Shown here in pieces: positions 12,114-27,430 of a DNA stretch of 64,000 nt. The position numbers were made by a program, and so were the translations under genes. Origin of the DNA: Polytrichum commune (Eukaryota > Streptophyta > Polytrichopsida > Polytrichales > Polytrichaceae). Positions within the stretch are counted from its first letter, which is position 1; each line of letters starts with the position of its first letter. The notes under the pieces are model-generated. The model did no database searches. It saw only the letters and a program-made list of their open reading frames with translations, and was not told the origin of the DNA. The stretch is taken from contig OX485808.1 of the NCBI GenBank assembly GCA_950295325.1, positions 27,732,527 through 27,796,526 of the forward strand, read 5' to 3'.

Positions 12114-12744
12114 CAGTCCACCCTCTATAAATGTTACACTTATAAGTGTTAACCCTCTATAAATGTTACACCTATAAGTGTTAACCCTCTCTAAATGTTA
12201 ACTTTCTTCTACTCCCCACATATTGCACACTATAAATGTTAAACTTGTTAACTGTTAACAAAATGGTACTCCCTTCTTTGTAAATTTGACTCTATAAATG
12301 TTAACGAATTAAATACAACCATTATATGGATGATAAGAACTACACATCCAGTTACATTCCTCTCTCTCTCTCTCACCATCTAGTTTTGGTACCATTAGAA
12401 GGTACATGGAATCACGTTCATGTGATGTGTCCAAGTATGTGGGTTTGTTGGTGCAGATTGAGAAATATTTGCAAGTTGTGCATGTAGATGAATCTCACCA
12501 AAGAATCATTGATTCATATTTCACCCGTGATTTGTAAACTTGATATTGAATAAAGTTTTGATTGGGTTTGCAATTTTATGAATGGTATTCTCTCACAAGG
12601 ACTCTTCACAATTGCTTATATTTATAAATGTTAAGATTTGTATATTGCTCAAAAAAGTAATTTTATAATTGTTAATTGTTAACACATCTATAAATGTTAA
12701 CTTTGATCCACTCCCGAGGGTTAACATTTATAGAGGGTAGATTG
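12114..12744 (+). mobile_element. Pogo/Emigrant-like DNA transposon, internally deleted (631 bp, TSD TA)
   Basis: The left end is CAGTCCACCCTCTATAAATG and the right end, inverted, is CAATCTACCCTCTATAAATG. It is flanked by TA at 12112-12113 and 12745-12746. The CAGT(N)nACCTCTATAAAT type of end with TA target is that of pogo-like elements of plants (Emigrant/Lemi1). Near the left end the ATAAATGTTA motif is repeated in tandem (12130-12245), and more copies occur near the right end. The interior retains a short remnant that looks like a transposase C-terminus. It sits inside LINE copy B, so it is the younger insertion. Confidence 0.85.
12388..12537 (+). pseudogene. Remnant of a pogo-like transposase C-terminus
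   Basis: A 49-codon open stretch ends at TAA and reads through KYVGLLVQIEKYLQVVHVDE to RIIDSYFTRDL. Pogo/Tigger-type transposases often end with a helix followed by a motif of the kind 'I-D-x-[FY]-F', so I infer this is the tail of the gene left after internal deletion. There is no start codon of its own and no catalytic residue. A TC microsatellite (12358-12375) precedes it. Confidence 0.45.
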
Positions 12745-13600
12745 TATACCCCAACATAGATAAATGGATAGCCAATGAGAAAATAGATAATGAATTATCC
12801 AATAAATTTTTGGACAAACAAAAACATTACGGACTCTCAAAAAACATGTCTTCTAAAACTAAGACATGGCCAATACATGGGAAATGCCAGGAAACAATTG
12901 TTCTTCGGAAGGGAAGCCTTCCCGTCAATCACATGCCCCATATGCAACTCCCTAGACCCTGATACATGGCTACACGTACTTCTAAAGTGCAAACAACACC
13001 ACATACATGCCCTCCAAACCAAAAGGCATAATAAGGCAGTATGGGAACTACGAAAACTTAAAGTGGCATCAAAAAAGTCAAGATGTTATGTTCTCATGAA
13101 TGCAGGCACATATAATAATAACCCACCAAAAAACACAATCCCCCCATGGCTACCGCCTTGCACGTGCGGCCAACAAAGATGTCACTGCAATGCCAGATTC
13201 AAACCTGACCTCTTATGTGCGAAAGGACTACCAATCACCGATAGAACCGAATGAGAACCTAACAATACAATTCATGGAATTCACATACTGTAACGATAGA
13301 ATACCAAATGATACTATAACCATAAAAATATAAAAATATAAACCATTAATAGACAATATAACCAATAGAGGTTGGAACATAGATCCACTAATAGTCATCA
13401 CGGTTGGTGCTAGGGCAACCACACATACCCCTTCTATGAAAAATATTGAAACAATATTTAAAATCCCCAAGATAAACATCAAGCACGCATTTGAGGAAAT
13501 TAATGTTATTTCCATACAATATGCTATGTCCATAATCCTACACAAAAGGAGAATAGAAAACAACGAACCACTACCAACAAATACACAACTACCATAATAA
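12745..13600 (+). pseudogene. LINE copy B ORF2 C-terminus: CCHC knuckle plus restriction-like (PD-(D/E)xK) endonuclease
   Basis: The reading from 12790 gives a helical FWTNKNITDSQKTCLLKLRH segment, then a knuckle CPIC-x9-H-x4-C (from 12939), then RHN eleven residues later (family RHD), then a second cysteine/histidine group CTCGQQRCHC, and FKPDLLCAKG (about 13198-13227). A frameshift near 13230 moves to the next frame, which continues with LTIQFMEFTYCNDR. The order CCHC, RHD/N, (R/K)PD, then an acidic residue about 20-25 positions on is that of the restriction-like endonuclease of R2-type LINEs and Dualen. One stop (near 13333) and the frameshift break it, but the frame is otherwise open to PLPTNTQLP at 13597. 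This domain would cut target DNA. Confidence 0.75.
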
Positions 13601-13919
13601 CCCCAAATACCCGCCAACAAATTAATAATTAGGATGAAAAGAAAAGATTAAATGCCAACGACAGCTAAGGAACCACTCCAACCCAAGCTAGGGTTGTGGG
13701 CCATAATCTCATGACAAGCAAAACCACATAGCACATGCCAAGTCACTAACATTAGAACACAACGTCCATACGAGGCATCCACCTTGATTACCCCGATAAC
13801 TATACTGCCCACCCCGAGAGGGGTTAGTAGTCTTCCACCATTGTTATTATGCCTAGAGGGTATAATACCAAGGGTGGGTCGAACGGGCATTTCAATCACG
13901 CTGACATGTGGTCAACGTT

Positions 13920-13956
<37 letters not shown>

Positions 13957-14125
13957 TTTTGGGTGGGGTGTTGATTTTAACACCTTTTACCTTAGTCCCC
14001 CTCTAATGTTAGCTTGCAAGAGGTCAGTTGGAGCATGACCATTTAATCACACTTATAATCCCATGTTGGAAACTCTTGTGAGCTATTAAAACACAGAAAA
14101 ACTAATGTTAGTGTGGCACTGAGAC
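13600..14125. other. 3' flank of LINE copy B and CT microsatellite
   Basis: No gene is seen. 13640-13910 may be the 3' untranslated part of copy B. A (CT)n run of about 32 bp lies at 13920-13953. I see no poly(A) tail that fixes the end of the LINE. Confidence 0.5.
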
Positions 14126-14128
14126 TTA

Positions 14129-14677
14129 GGGGCACTTTATATTAGGGCCCATTTGACAGCTGGCCCATTTGGAGTTGAGCCCCACTTGAACTTGAAGTGG
14201 GCCTTAACTTTAGCCCTACTTTACAAAGTGGGCCGTTGAGTGGGCCTTGCAATATAAAGTCCATAGGCCCACTTGTAGGGCCCAAATTGGAAATTCTACT
14301 TTAAAGTGGGCCTTCCAAATGGGCCTAGGGACTTTGTATTGTAAGGCCCAATCCACGGCCCACTTTGTCTTAAATGAATTATGCCCTTGCTTGAACTAAA
14401 GTCATAAAGTCATAAATGACTATATGACGGAAGTTGGGTGAAGTGGGCCGTAGGTGCGAAGTGGGTCTCCATAAACCCTCGACCCATTTTTTTGCCTTCG
14501 GCCCAATTTTTTCCCTCCAAAACACCGCCATGTCACCCGCCACACAAGCTTTAGGAGAAGTAGGCCGACTCTCAATATAAAGCCCTTGGGCCCATATTAG
14601 GGCCCATTTGGGCAATCTCAACACTCTCATTGGTTGATGCCCAGGGTTTGGAAATGGGCCCTAATATAAAGCGCCCC
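14129..14677. mobile_element. Tourist (PIF/Harbinger)-like MITE, 549 bp, TSD TTA
   Basis: Terminal inverted repeats start GGGGCACTTTATATTAGGGC (left) and GGGGCGCTTTATATTAGGGC (right, inverted), 25 of 26 bases alike. They are flanked by TTA at 14126-14128 and 14678-14680. Ends beginning GGG with a TTA/TAA target are typical of PIF/Harbinger-derived Tourist MITEs. The interior is built from many copies of TGGGCC/GGCCCA and TATAAAG in both orientations and can fold extensively. There is no coding capacity. Confidence 0.8.
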
Positions 14678-14680
14678 TTA

Positions 14681-16690
14681 GGGTTTGGCGGCGGTCCCAC
14701 TCTGTCTTCAACCTTTGTTGTTTCTCGCCGCCTTTGAAAGCCTCCATGCTTAGGATTTTGACCGAGAGCTTGTCTTGGCTATTCTACATGGGATCCATCT
14801 AGGTGTTCAATTCTTGAGATTGAGAAAAAAAAGCCTCTTCTCATTAGCACACAACTTCTTTGGTCATATTTGTTAACCCGAGTCTACTTCACGCTTGAGC
14901 TTTTTTACAAATGCTTTGGTGGCGCCTCTTTATAAGTTTCATGTGGAATGACTACGACATACTCTCGGTTGACAAGTTCTTGATTAAAAGGTTAACCTAC
15001 TCATGATGAGTGTCCGGGAGAGTTTTGGGCATAATGGGTTGAGATCCTAGTGTTTCCAAGATCAACTGGTTACATGTTGACAACGTTTGGTTTTTCTTTA
15101 CTAAATCAATGAATATTCATATATTTCTCTTCTAAACAAATAAGTAAATTTCTCGAGGTCTTAAATTTGAATCGGTTTTTTTAAACTCAAGTGGTTCATC
15201 TGTAACTTGCGGTTGGTTCTCCCCATTCATTGCTCAGGATAGTCACTCATGAATGTCGAGAGCTCAAACTCTCGTTTTGTGGGTCCCAAATGAATGGGTT
15301 TCCAAGCATTCTTTAGTTTGTCATGAATTGAGTTTCCTTTGTTTGGTGTCATTTCCCCCCTTGACATCTCACTTTGAGCATGGGCACTCTATGCTTGCTC
15401 AAATAATTGAGAGCTTCAAGATTGGTCAAGCTCTCAAATAATTTGAGGTTTGGATGTAATTGCAAGTTCAAGCTTTCAACCATAGGTCTAATGTAGTGGG
15501 GGCCTAAGGGTGGGTTTACAATAAGGTCCAAGATCAAAGAATCCTTGAAATCCATAAATCCATCTCATTGAGAGAAATTATTTTGAAGTAGTGATGCTAC
15601 TAGGCAAGAGGCACTGAATATTGTAAAATTGTAGAGATTGTTTCACATACTTCAAGTAAGTTTTTTGAACTTATTGTTTTCATCCAAAGATGGAGTATCA
15701 GAAGAACTACATTGCCATTTCAAAAACAAACTATGTTTGAAACTTGAATATGAAATGAATTTAGATTAATATAAAATAAATCATTTCAAGGAGGGTTTAT
15801 GCTAAGGTCTAAGCCTAACGTATGCAGAAAAGGAAGTGGTACTACTTTCCCACCATATCTTGGCAATCTCAACCCATAAAACATCCCATCCAATTAGAGG
15901 AACCGCACTTCAAGCTTGGGTTCAAAGGTAAGGTGCATGAAAAGAATTTTGGACCCCAAGTTCCTTGGAGACAAATCCTAATGTAAACTTGCCCTAGAGT
16001 CCAAGACCAAGGAAACTGCAAAATTAAACAATCCAACTCGTTGAGAACAAAAAATTGGACCCAAGGAATTTACACTAGGGTATGGGTCCAAGGTATGGAA
16101 AAATGATGTGATGCAAATGTGGCATCACTTTCCTGCCAAATCTTAGCAATCCCACTCAAGAAAACACTTCTCCAAGTTTGAAAAACCAATGTTGAGTCTG
16201 AAAAAGAAGGGTGAAGCTACATTAGGGTATGGGTCCTAGCAACTTGGGGTCCATAACACCCCTTTACGGACTTAAATTTTGTACTTGAGATCGGACCCAA
16301 GTTTGAAAATAAAAATTTCAAACTAGAAAGAGTATCAATTTCTTGAGTGAAATTGACAAATTAAATTATGTGAGAAAGTGATGCCACCTTAGTGCCTCTT
16401 CATTTTCTCATACTTTGGACATGGATCATCTTGTAAATTCTTTACATCCTAGAAGATTTGCTCTCAACCACTAGGATCACTCGATGTTCTAGTGAGTTCT
16501 TTGGTCTTGGACCCAAGTAAGCTTAGGGTAAACCCATCCTATTGAAGTATTGTAAACAGGATGGCAGAAACCTAGAATCCTTAATCTACTTCAAACAATA
16601 GAATCGCGGGATATGTTGGTAGATACACAGGCGGTGTAGCTTAACCTCGTCTTGAATGGCACTGTGCGAGTCCCTCCACTAAATTCAATT
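14681..16690. other. Gene-free interval
   Basis: The first 80 bases have TTAGGGTTTGGCGGCGG followed by a pyrimidine-rich stretch, which resembles a plant 5' leader with a telo-box. No coding exon follows that I can recognise. The remainder (to 16.69 kb) has only short open readings, with loosely repeated phrases around GGACCCAAG/TTGGGTCC but no clear element. Confidence 0.45.
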
Positions 16691-17800
16691 TCTTCTGCTG
16701 ACGAATGCGGTGAGCAAATTAGTGGCTGCCTTTCAGTTGCTCAAGAGATCCCACTCGTCTTGCGGTATTGTAAACTTAGAGTATACAGGAAATTTGCGGC
16801 AAGGAAGATTGTCTCCTGCTTCGAGCTCAAGAGCGTTTGAGGTTTGAGATTCGTGACTGATGCTGGTGAATGTACGTGTAAGGTGACAAGAAATCTTCGC
16901 CTTCGGGTTGGCCTTTATGAGGTAATTGAAGCGTCGAAGGAATTTTGTTGCACTTCGTTTTCTGTTCAATTTGGTTTATTCTGTTGAAGAATGCGGTGAG
17001 CAAATTGGTGGCTGCCTTTTCTCAAGAAATTGTACTCGTCTTGCGGTATTGTAAGCTTAGAGCAGAGCATTCAGGAAATTCGCGTCAGGGAAGATTGTCT
17101 CCTACTTATTACTCAATCGGGCTCAAAAATGGTTGAGGTTTGAGATTCGTGTGAAGGAAGTCGAAGCTGGTGAATGTACATGTAAGGCGACAAGAAATCT
17201 TCGCCTGCCGAGGTTGTCCCTTCTGAAGTAATTGAAGCGTCGCAGACCTATATGTGCGCTTCGTTTGCTTCTCCATTTAGTTAATTCTGTTGAAGAACGG
17301 TGAGCAAATTAGTGGCTGCCTCGGTTCAAGAAATCCTACTCGTCTTGCGGTATTGGATAGTATTCAGGAAATTCACGACAGGGAGGATTTGTTTGCTATT
17401 ACCTAATCGAGCTGGTGAATGTACATGTAAGGTGACAAGTAATCTTCGCCTTCCGAGGTTGTCCCTTCTGAAGTTATTGAAGCGTCGCAGAAGTGTATTG
17501 TGCTTCGTTTGCTTCTCCATTTAGTTAATTCTGTTGAAGAATGCGGTGAGCAAATTAGTGGCTGCATTGACTCAAGAAATCCTACTCTACTTGCTTTAAT
17601 GTAAGCTTAGAGCATTCAGGAGATTCGCGGCAGGGAACTGAGATTGTCTCCTACTTATGATCTATTCGAGCTAGAGGACGTTTGAGGTGTGAGATTCGTG
17701 TGAAGGAAGTCGATGCTGGTGAATGTACATGTAAGATGGCAAGGAAGCTTCGCCTTCGGGTGGTCCTTTGTTGAAGTATTTGAAGCGTCGCACAGTTTTG
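16690..17800 (+). repeat. Four-unit tandem repeat (about 245-305 bp) upstream of the iminopeptidase gene
   Basis: The anchor GCGGTGAGCAAATTAGTGGC recurs with small changes at about 16703, 16989, 17295 and 17539. Each unit continues with TCTTGCGGTATTG, GATTGTCTCCT, GAGATTCGTG, GGTGAATGTAC and TGAAGCGTCG in the same order. Spacings are 286, 306 and 244 bp. The units have diverged by point changes and indels, and the last fades near 17800. Each contains GCG/GTGAGC, a good splice-donor sequence, so these may be duplicated leader exons of the gene that starts at 18873; that is inference. Confidence 0.8.
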
Positions 17801-18872
17801 TAGCACATTGCGTTGCCGCGCACTTTGCTATTGTATCTGTATTTACAAAAGACTTTGATATTCTGATGCGAACTTTCCATTCTGCATGGTCTTATGTAGC
17901 TCTTAGCAAGTTTCAAAAGGTACGATAGCCAGAATTTGTCGTGAAGGTAGTACGTGTTAATAACTTTCACGATGCTGATATTATCCAACTCGCCTGATCT
18001 GATTTTCGTCTATTGTTTGAAGCTGCTGTGCGATTCTCTAACTGTGGAAGTAGTTTTCTGCAGAAGGGAAGACTGAACAAGTTGATCTCGATGCAGTTGA
18101 TAATGGCAAAGCAAAGTTTACAATGCACGATCACTTCAGCTTTATGGTAAGAGAATCTGGATGAACTGTGCTATCAAGACGAATTGTACTCCACTGTGAC
18201 TAACCTCACATGCTTCCCTATGAGCTTCATCTGTGATATAGTGAACTGTGGATTGCCTTTCATTCAAGGAGGATTGTATTCCACCATGACTATCTTCACA
18301 TGCATGGAAATCCATGATGTGTTCAGCCTAATTGATGTTGAACAATTTCTTGATCTACAGAATGTAGATCACGAGAATATCACTATCAATTAGGCTGGAA
18401 GATTATATCATTCTTACATGTTTTCCACATTCTGTAAATTGACACTGATAAGGTAAGTGATACTGTTGGAGGTTTTGATTGGATTCTACTCATTTCTAAT
18501 GTGCACCAATCATGGTCATTGAGACCAGTCTCTCAACGCACCTCTCAACAAAGAGATTGAAGGATCGCAGGTGACCTAACCGAACGAAAAGAATTGCTTA
18601 GTATTTGGAAGCTTGCTCTTACAACAGAGACAATGGATTTCCAGCCATTCAAGCACCTTGTATAGTGCATCAAAACTATCTATAATGTCCACTTCAATTC
18701 CAATTTTTTTGAAATCAACTTGGACATAGCGTTGAGAAGCTCTAGTAGATGTAATGTCAGGTGTGATGGCCGAATATTCTGACGCAAACAATCACTGTCA
18801 ATGTTTCTTGACAGAAAGCATCAAGAGGTTGATCAAGACAAGATTCATTGAGGATAGGTAGCTCTTCCTGGC
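17801..18872. other. Upstream region of the iminopeptidase gene
   Basis: No coding sequence is recognised. It contains candidate splice acceptors (for example GGATCGCAG near 18569) and probably part of the promoter or 5' leader of the downstream gene. A partly duplicated phrase around GAATTGTACTCCACTGTGAC / GGATTGTATTCCACCATGAC occurs at 18180 and 18271, 91 bp apart. Confidence 0.4.
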
Positions 18873-23990
<5,118 letters not shown>

Positions 23991-24948
23991 TTCACTGAAT
24001 GACAAGTTTTTCACCTTACGATTTCAATGACATTAGATCGCAGTACAGATCAAGTGAGAGCACGAGAAATATTTTTGCCTCAATTTTTCTAGAGGAGGGC
24101 ACGGAAATGTCAACTTCTCAATCCGAAAGACGGCCCGTCAGTCATATGTGAGGTCAATTTTCCATATTCCAGTTTACTTTCTGATTGCCAAATTGAACAT
24201 AACCAGGTTCCTGGCCTTGTAGATTTGAAGTGTAACTAGAGTGAAGATTCAAAGTGAGATTTTCAAATTAAACACCTCTGCAATTTTATGTCACTCTGTT
24301 TCATCTTGTAAATTTATGCACTGTTAGCTTTCCATATTATTTGGAAGTGTGGATGATTCTTAACCTACTACACTGTACTTCAATTAGCGTGAATTATCAT
24401 TTGAAGTTACATAGTGCTGCAACTTTCTACAGTGGATGCACATTCGAAATTACAGTAGTGCACATCAAGTCTTTAAACAAGGATTGCTAATCCTCGAGGG
24501 CCAGGAGGTGTGAGCAGGATTACCGGACATAATAATCAATTTGGTGCCCTGCCTCTAAGCCCTCTGTTCATGAAGATCATCAACCTAGGTTGAGGGCATG
24601 GAAGGACGAGGTTATGCTAAGGGGAAGTTATCCTCTTTCCCAATCCCTGAAGGCCACTTCATGTGCCAAATGGTAATGGATTCTTTGAGTTTAATGTGGT
24701 GGCCACCAATTACACATTTTAGTGTAGTAAATTGTATCCATAAGATTCATCTTCTATTTCAAATAAACTGGACTTTGGAATAGTGTTGATAATCGAAACA
24801 AAATGAACCAGATCAGTTTTTCAATGCCTCAACAATGGAGCATGTATAACTCCCAAGTGCTATGAATGTGAACCTCACCTCAACGATGTGTTTTGAATTA
24901 TGGACTTGGCTTTTGAAAAGAGAGTTATGGAGGATGAATTGCTTGCTA
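23991..24948. other. 3' flank of the iminopeptidase gene
   Basis: No coding sequence is seen. It probably contains the 3' untranslated region; AATAAA occurs near 24762. It ends at the left end of the Tc1 element. Confidence 0.45.
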
Positions 24949-26535
24949 CAGTGATGAACGAAATTGAGTAATTTGTTGAAGAAGCCAACTTCGACAAGCC
25001 ATTATGGACAATGTAGATATTTTTTGCAAAGCTAAAAAATTAGTTAAAAAACGAATGGAACTATGTATATATATGGAGAGTTATACATCATATCGAAAAC
25101 TAGATAATCTTCTACAATTTACAATCACCAACCATATACAAGTACTCAGTATTGTTCAATCTACTTCTTTGAACTTCAATAGTTTGTCCAATAGCCTTTA
25201 GCAGCCAATACAATAACAATCCTTTGCAACATACTCTCATATAGTGCCATACAATCCTCCTCACTGAAATTAGAAGAAACAATGCACACACGCTCCCACA
25301 ATTCTTCAATTCCTCGTGGAGGTGTAGAAAATTCATTCAAACGTCGATTGAGAAAAACCCATAAATGCTCCATAGGATTCAAATCTGGTGATTGAACAGG
25401 CCACTGGAGAAGTTGGAATGGCTGCAATTTCAGCCATTCTTGCACCCTCTTACTTGTGTTTTTTGGATCAGTATCATGTTGAAACACAACATTGCTTGGA
25501 ACCAAATTGTAATGCCTAATTGTAAACCACAAGAAGTTTTCCAAAATAAGTTTGTACACGTGTTGATCCATTATACCTTCAATTCTATGCCAAGCTCCAC
25601 GTCCAAAAGCTATCATACAACCCCAAATCATGATATGTCCATCACCATGTTTCACTGTTTGTTGGACATGTTGCGGTTGTATAGGCTCTCCATCTGTTAT
25701 CCAACACCAAGACCTACCATCGGAATTAAACATGTTTATCTTCATCTCATCATTGAAAATAACGCGTTTCCAATCATGAACAGTCCAATTTGCATACCTG
25801 CGAGCAAACCTCACCCGTGCATGTACATGTCTTCTTGTCAGCAATGGCTTCGTCTGTTGCACATGTGTAGCGAAACCTTCCCATCGCAAAGCACGTCTCA
25901 CAGTTGCATCAGACACATTTTTACCTAATTCATTTCGAATCTTTGTTGTCACCTTTGATGCAACTCCCAAACGCCCTTCCGTAAGCAAGGTGACACATCT
26001 CCGCCTCTCTCTTGCAATAAGGTGTCTTGGGCACCCTCCTTTTTGCCTCTCAAGCTCCCCCGCAATCTCCTTTCTAAGCCTCACTACCCAAGATTGACTC
26101 ATCCCAATTGCATCTGCAACTTTTCGTGTTGAATTACCATTCTGAAGTTGCTCTAGTGCTTGGAGCTTTTGCGATGCAGATGAACGAGGCATACATAAGC
26201 AATTGCACGAATGCTCACTACTACACAATCTCCAATTGCAGAGCGTCACAATGCACTAATGATCTAAAGAAATTGACCACAAATGAGTATGCGAATGAAA
26301 ATTGAAGTTCAGCCGGTGGCTCCAAACAAAATTGAATTTGTGAACCCTAGCCGCTTTGACATGGCTATTGTCAGAAACCCTAATGTTTTTTTAAAAATTC
26401 TTTTTACAAACATGAAGAAGACTACTCTATACACATACTTTGCTTAATTACTTCAATGATATAAAATTTCAATCGCTAGAGATTGCTTGCCGAAATTGAA
26501 GTTCTCAATTGAGTACTCAATTTTGTTCGTCACTA
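24949..26535 (-). mobile_element. Nearly complete Tc1-type transposon (1587 bp, TSD TA)
   Basis: Terminal inverted repeats of about 51 bp lie at 24949-24999 and 26485-26535. The left reads CAGTGATGAACGAAATTGAG and the right, inverted, TAGTGACGAACAAAATTGAG. TA flanks both ends (24947-24948 and 26536-26537, the latter merging into a TA run). One uninterrupted transposase gene fills the interior. The first base of the right end is T instead of C, and the repeat arms have drifted in the middle, so the copy may be ageing although its gene is intact. Confidence 0.9.
25176..26192 (-). CDS. Tc1-type DDE transposase (DD34E)
   Basis: Cut-and-paste transposase of the Tc1 group, which binds the terminal repeats and moves the element to a TA site. 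I start at the ATG giving MPRSSASQKL (338 residues, the usual size); an upstream GTG at 26249 would add 19 residues. Residues about 1-110 form paired helix-turn-helix DNA-binding domains (NSTRKVADAIGMSQSWVVRL, then a second). The catalytic triad is complete: FNDEMK holds the first Asp, FQHDTDPKNTS the second, and SPDLNPMEHLW the Glu. The spacing from the second Asp to Glu is 34, the DD34E signature. IMIWGCM is another family block. There are no stops or frameshifts. Asn replaces the usual His of DPKHTS. The gene lies alone in its transposon, 1.2 kb downstream of the iminopeptidase gene and on the opposite strand. Confidence 0.93.
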   Translation of the reverse strand: MPRSSASQKLQALEQLQNGNSTRKVADAIGMSQSWVVRLRKEIAGELERQKGGCPRHLIARERRRCVTLLTEGRLGVASKVTTKIRNELGKNVSDATVRRALRWEGFATHVQQTKPLLTRRHVHARVRFARRYANWTVHDWKRVIFNDEMKINMFNSDGRSWCWITDGEPIQPQHVQQTVKHGDGHIMIWGCMIAFGRGAWHRIEGIMDQHVYKLILENFLWFTIRHYNLVPSNVVFQHDTDPKNTSKRVQEWLKLQPFQLLQWPVQSPDLNPMEHLWVFLNRRLNEFSTPPRGIEELWERVCIVSSNFSEEDCMALYESMLQRIVIVLAAKGYWTNY

Positions 26536-26580
26536 TATATATATATATATGTTAGGTTGGAGCAAAGAAATTGGGTATGA

Positions 26581-26832
26581 TTGTCACCAAATCGATTCAA
26601 AGGCATTTTCTTCAAAGGCATAAGTGTAAGTTATATGAAATTGGTTTACTTAGACTTTGATTTGATTGGCTTAATATCTAAGGCAATTAACATGGTCGAA
26701 GTTCAAAAAACCAAAATCTTGAGAGCTTTCTTACTTGGGATATTAATTATACTGACGAAGAAACATTTATGGCCTGTCGTTATTGAGGGAGATCGCAATG
26801 TTGCATTCATAGAAATGCAAACTTGGCTATAA
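26581..26832 (+). pseudogene. Possible fragment of a plant RNase H-like (RVT_3) domain
   Basis: An 83-codon reading ends AFLLGILIILTKKHLWPVVI then EGDRNVAFIEM. The pattern A-x-L-x-G-I-x(n)-V-I-E-G-D-x-x-V-A resembles the second and third acidic blocks of plant retroelement RNase H-like domains, where EGDS is usual. There is no first block and nothing recognisable downstream, so at best this is a fossil. Confidence 0.3.
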
Positions 26833-27310
26833 ACGTAAAATGAGATCATAATTCTTCAAGTTAGAAATCACCTATAATACTTATTTCAAGGGGGAAGAGG
26901 TTTCTTGAAAGAATAACTCCCTACACAAAAACCCTTTAAAAAACAATGTAAAAAAGTAATAACAATATCATCATCATAGTACAATCGGTAGCAATGACTC
27001 ACGGGAACCCTGTAATTCATTATTACTTGGATAATGATGAAACCAACTTTCATTTGTCTCAAGACCCTCAAAGGATAATTTTACAATTCTAGCAATTGAC
27101 AAATCCGCACTTATTGCATTTGAGCCTTGGATTGTTTCACATAATATTGTGTTGCCAATTGAAGTGCTATACAAACTTATTACAATGTGACTCATTATTA
27201 TGTTGAAACATTTATTGATATAATCGTAAAATTGATATTAAGATTAAGACTGCATCTGGAAGTCAATTCACCTGGACACCCACTTTGATTGGGTTGGACC
27301 TTGTGTGACA
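26833..27310. other. Gene-free interval
   Basis: Nothing recognisable; only short broken readings. Confidence 0.4.
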
Positions 27311-27430
27311 GGGCACACTGAAATCAAGTGCTAGGAAGGTCACCCATCAAGTATTATTCCGACCTTATGCAGCTTAATCTCGGAGCTTCATGAGATTCGG
27401 GTTAAGACCTTGTGGTTTAAGCTGCCACCC
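27311..27430 (-). repeat. 5S rRNA-derived sequence (diverged, full length)
   Basis: On the minus strand, this 120-base stretch aligns over the whole length of plant 5S rRNA. The best matches are the middle and the internal promoter: CCGAGATTAAGC corresponds to the box A region and TGATGGGTGACCTTC to box C. The start GGGTGGCAGC and the end are weaker. It is too divergent to be a functional 5S gene. It may be a pseudogene, a 5S-derived SINE or the 5S part of a Cassandra-type LTR. I did not find a second copy or LTR boundaries. Confidence 0.65.

Larger units (their letters stand above)
9700..13640 (+). mobile_element. LINE copy B, 5'-truncated (region after RT to the 3' end)
   Basis: This is a plus-strand fragment of the same LINE family. 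It starts within ORF2 downstream of RT (residues IPMPMD near 9890 match the same point of copy A at about 730) and runs through RNase H (11509-12113), a CCHC knuckle and a restriction-like endonuclease (12745-13600). 5' truncation is typical of target-primed reverse transcription. Two later insertions interrupt it, a hAT-like MITE at 10100-10504 and a pogo-like element at 12114-12744. When they are removed, the LINE sequence resumes. The coding strand is A/C-rich. Many stops are present. The left junction is placed only to within about 80 bp; the 3' untranslated region may run to about 13955. Confidence 0.85.

Noticed and set aside
25392-25928. 178-codon plus-strand ORF within the Tc1 element
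   Set aside because: It is the antisense shadow of the transposase gene.
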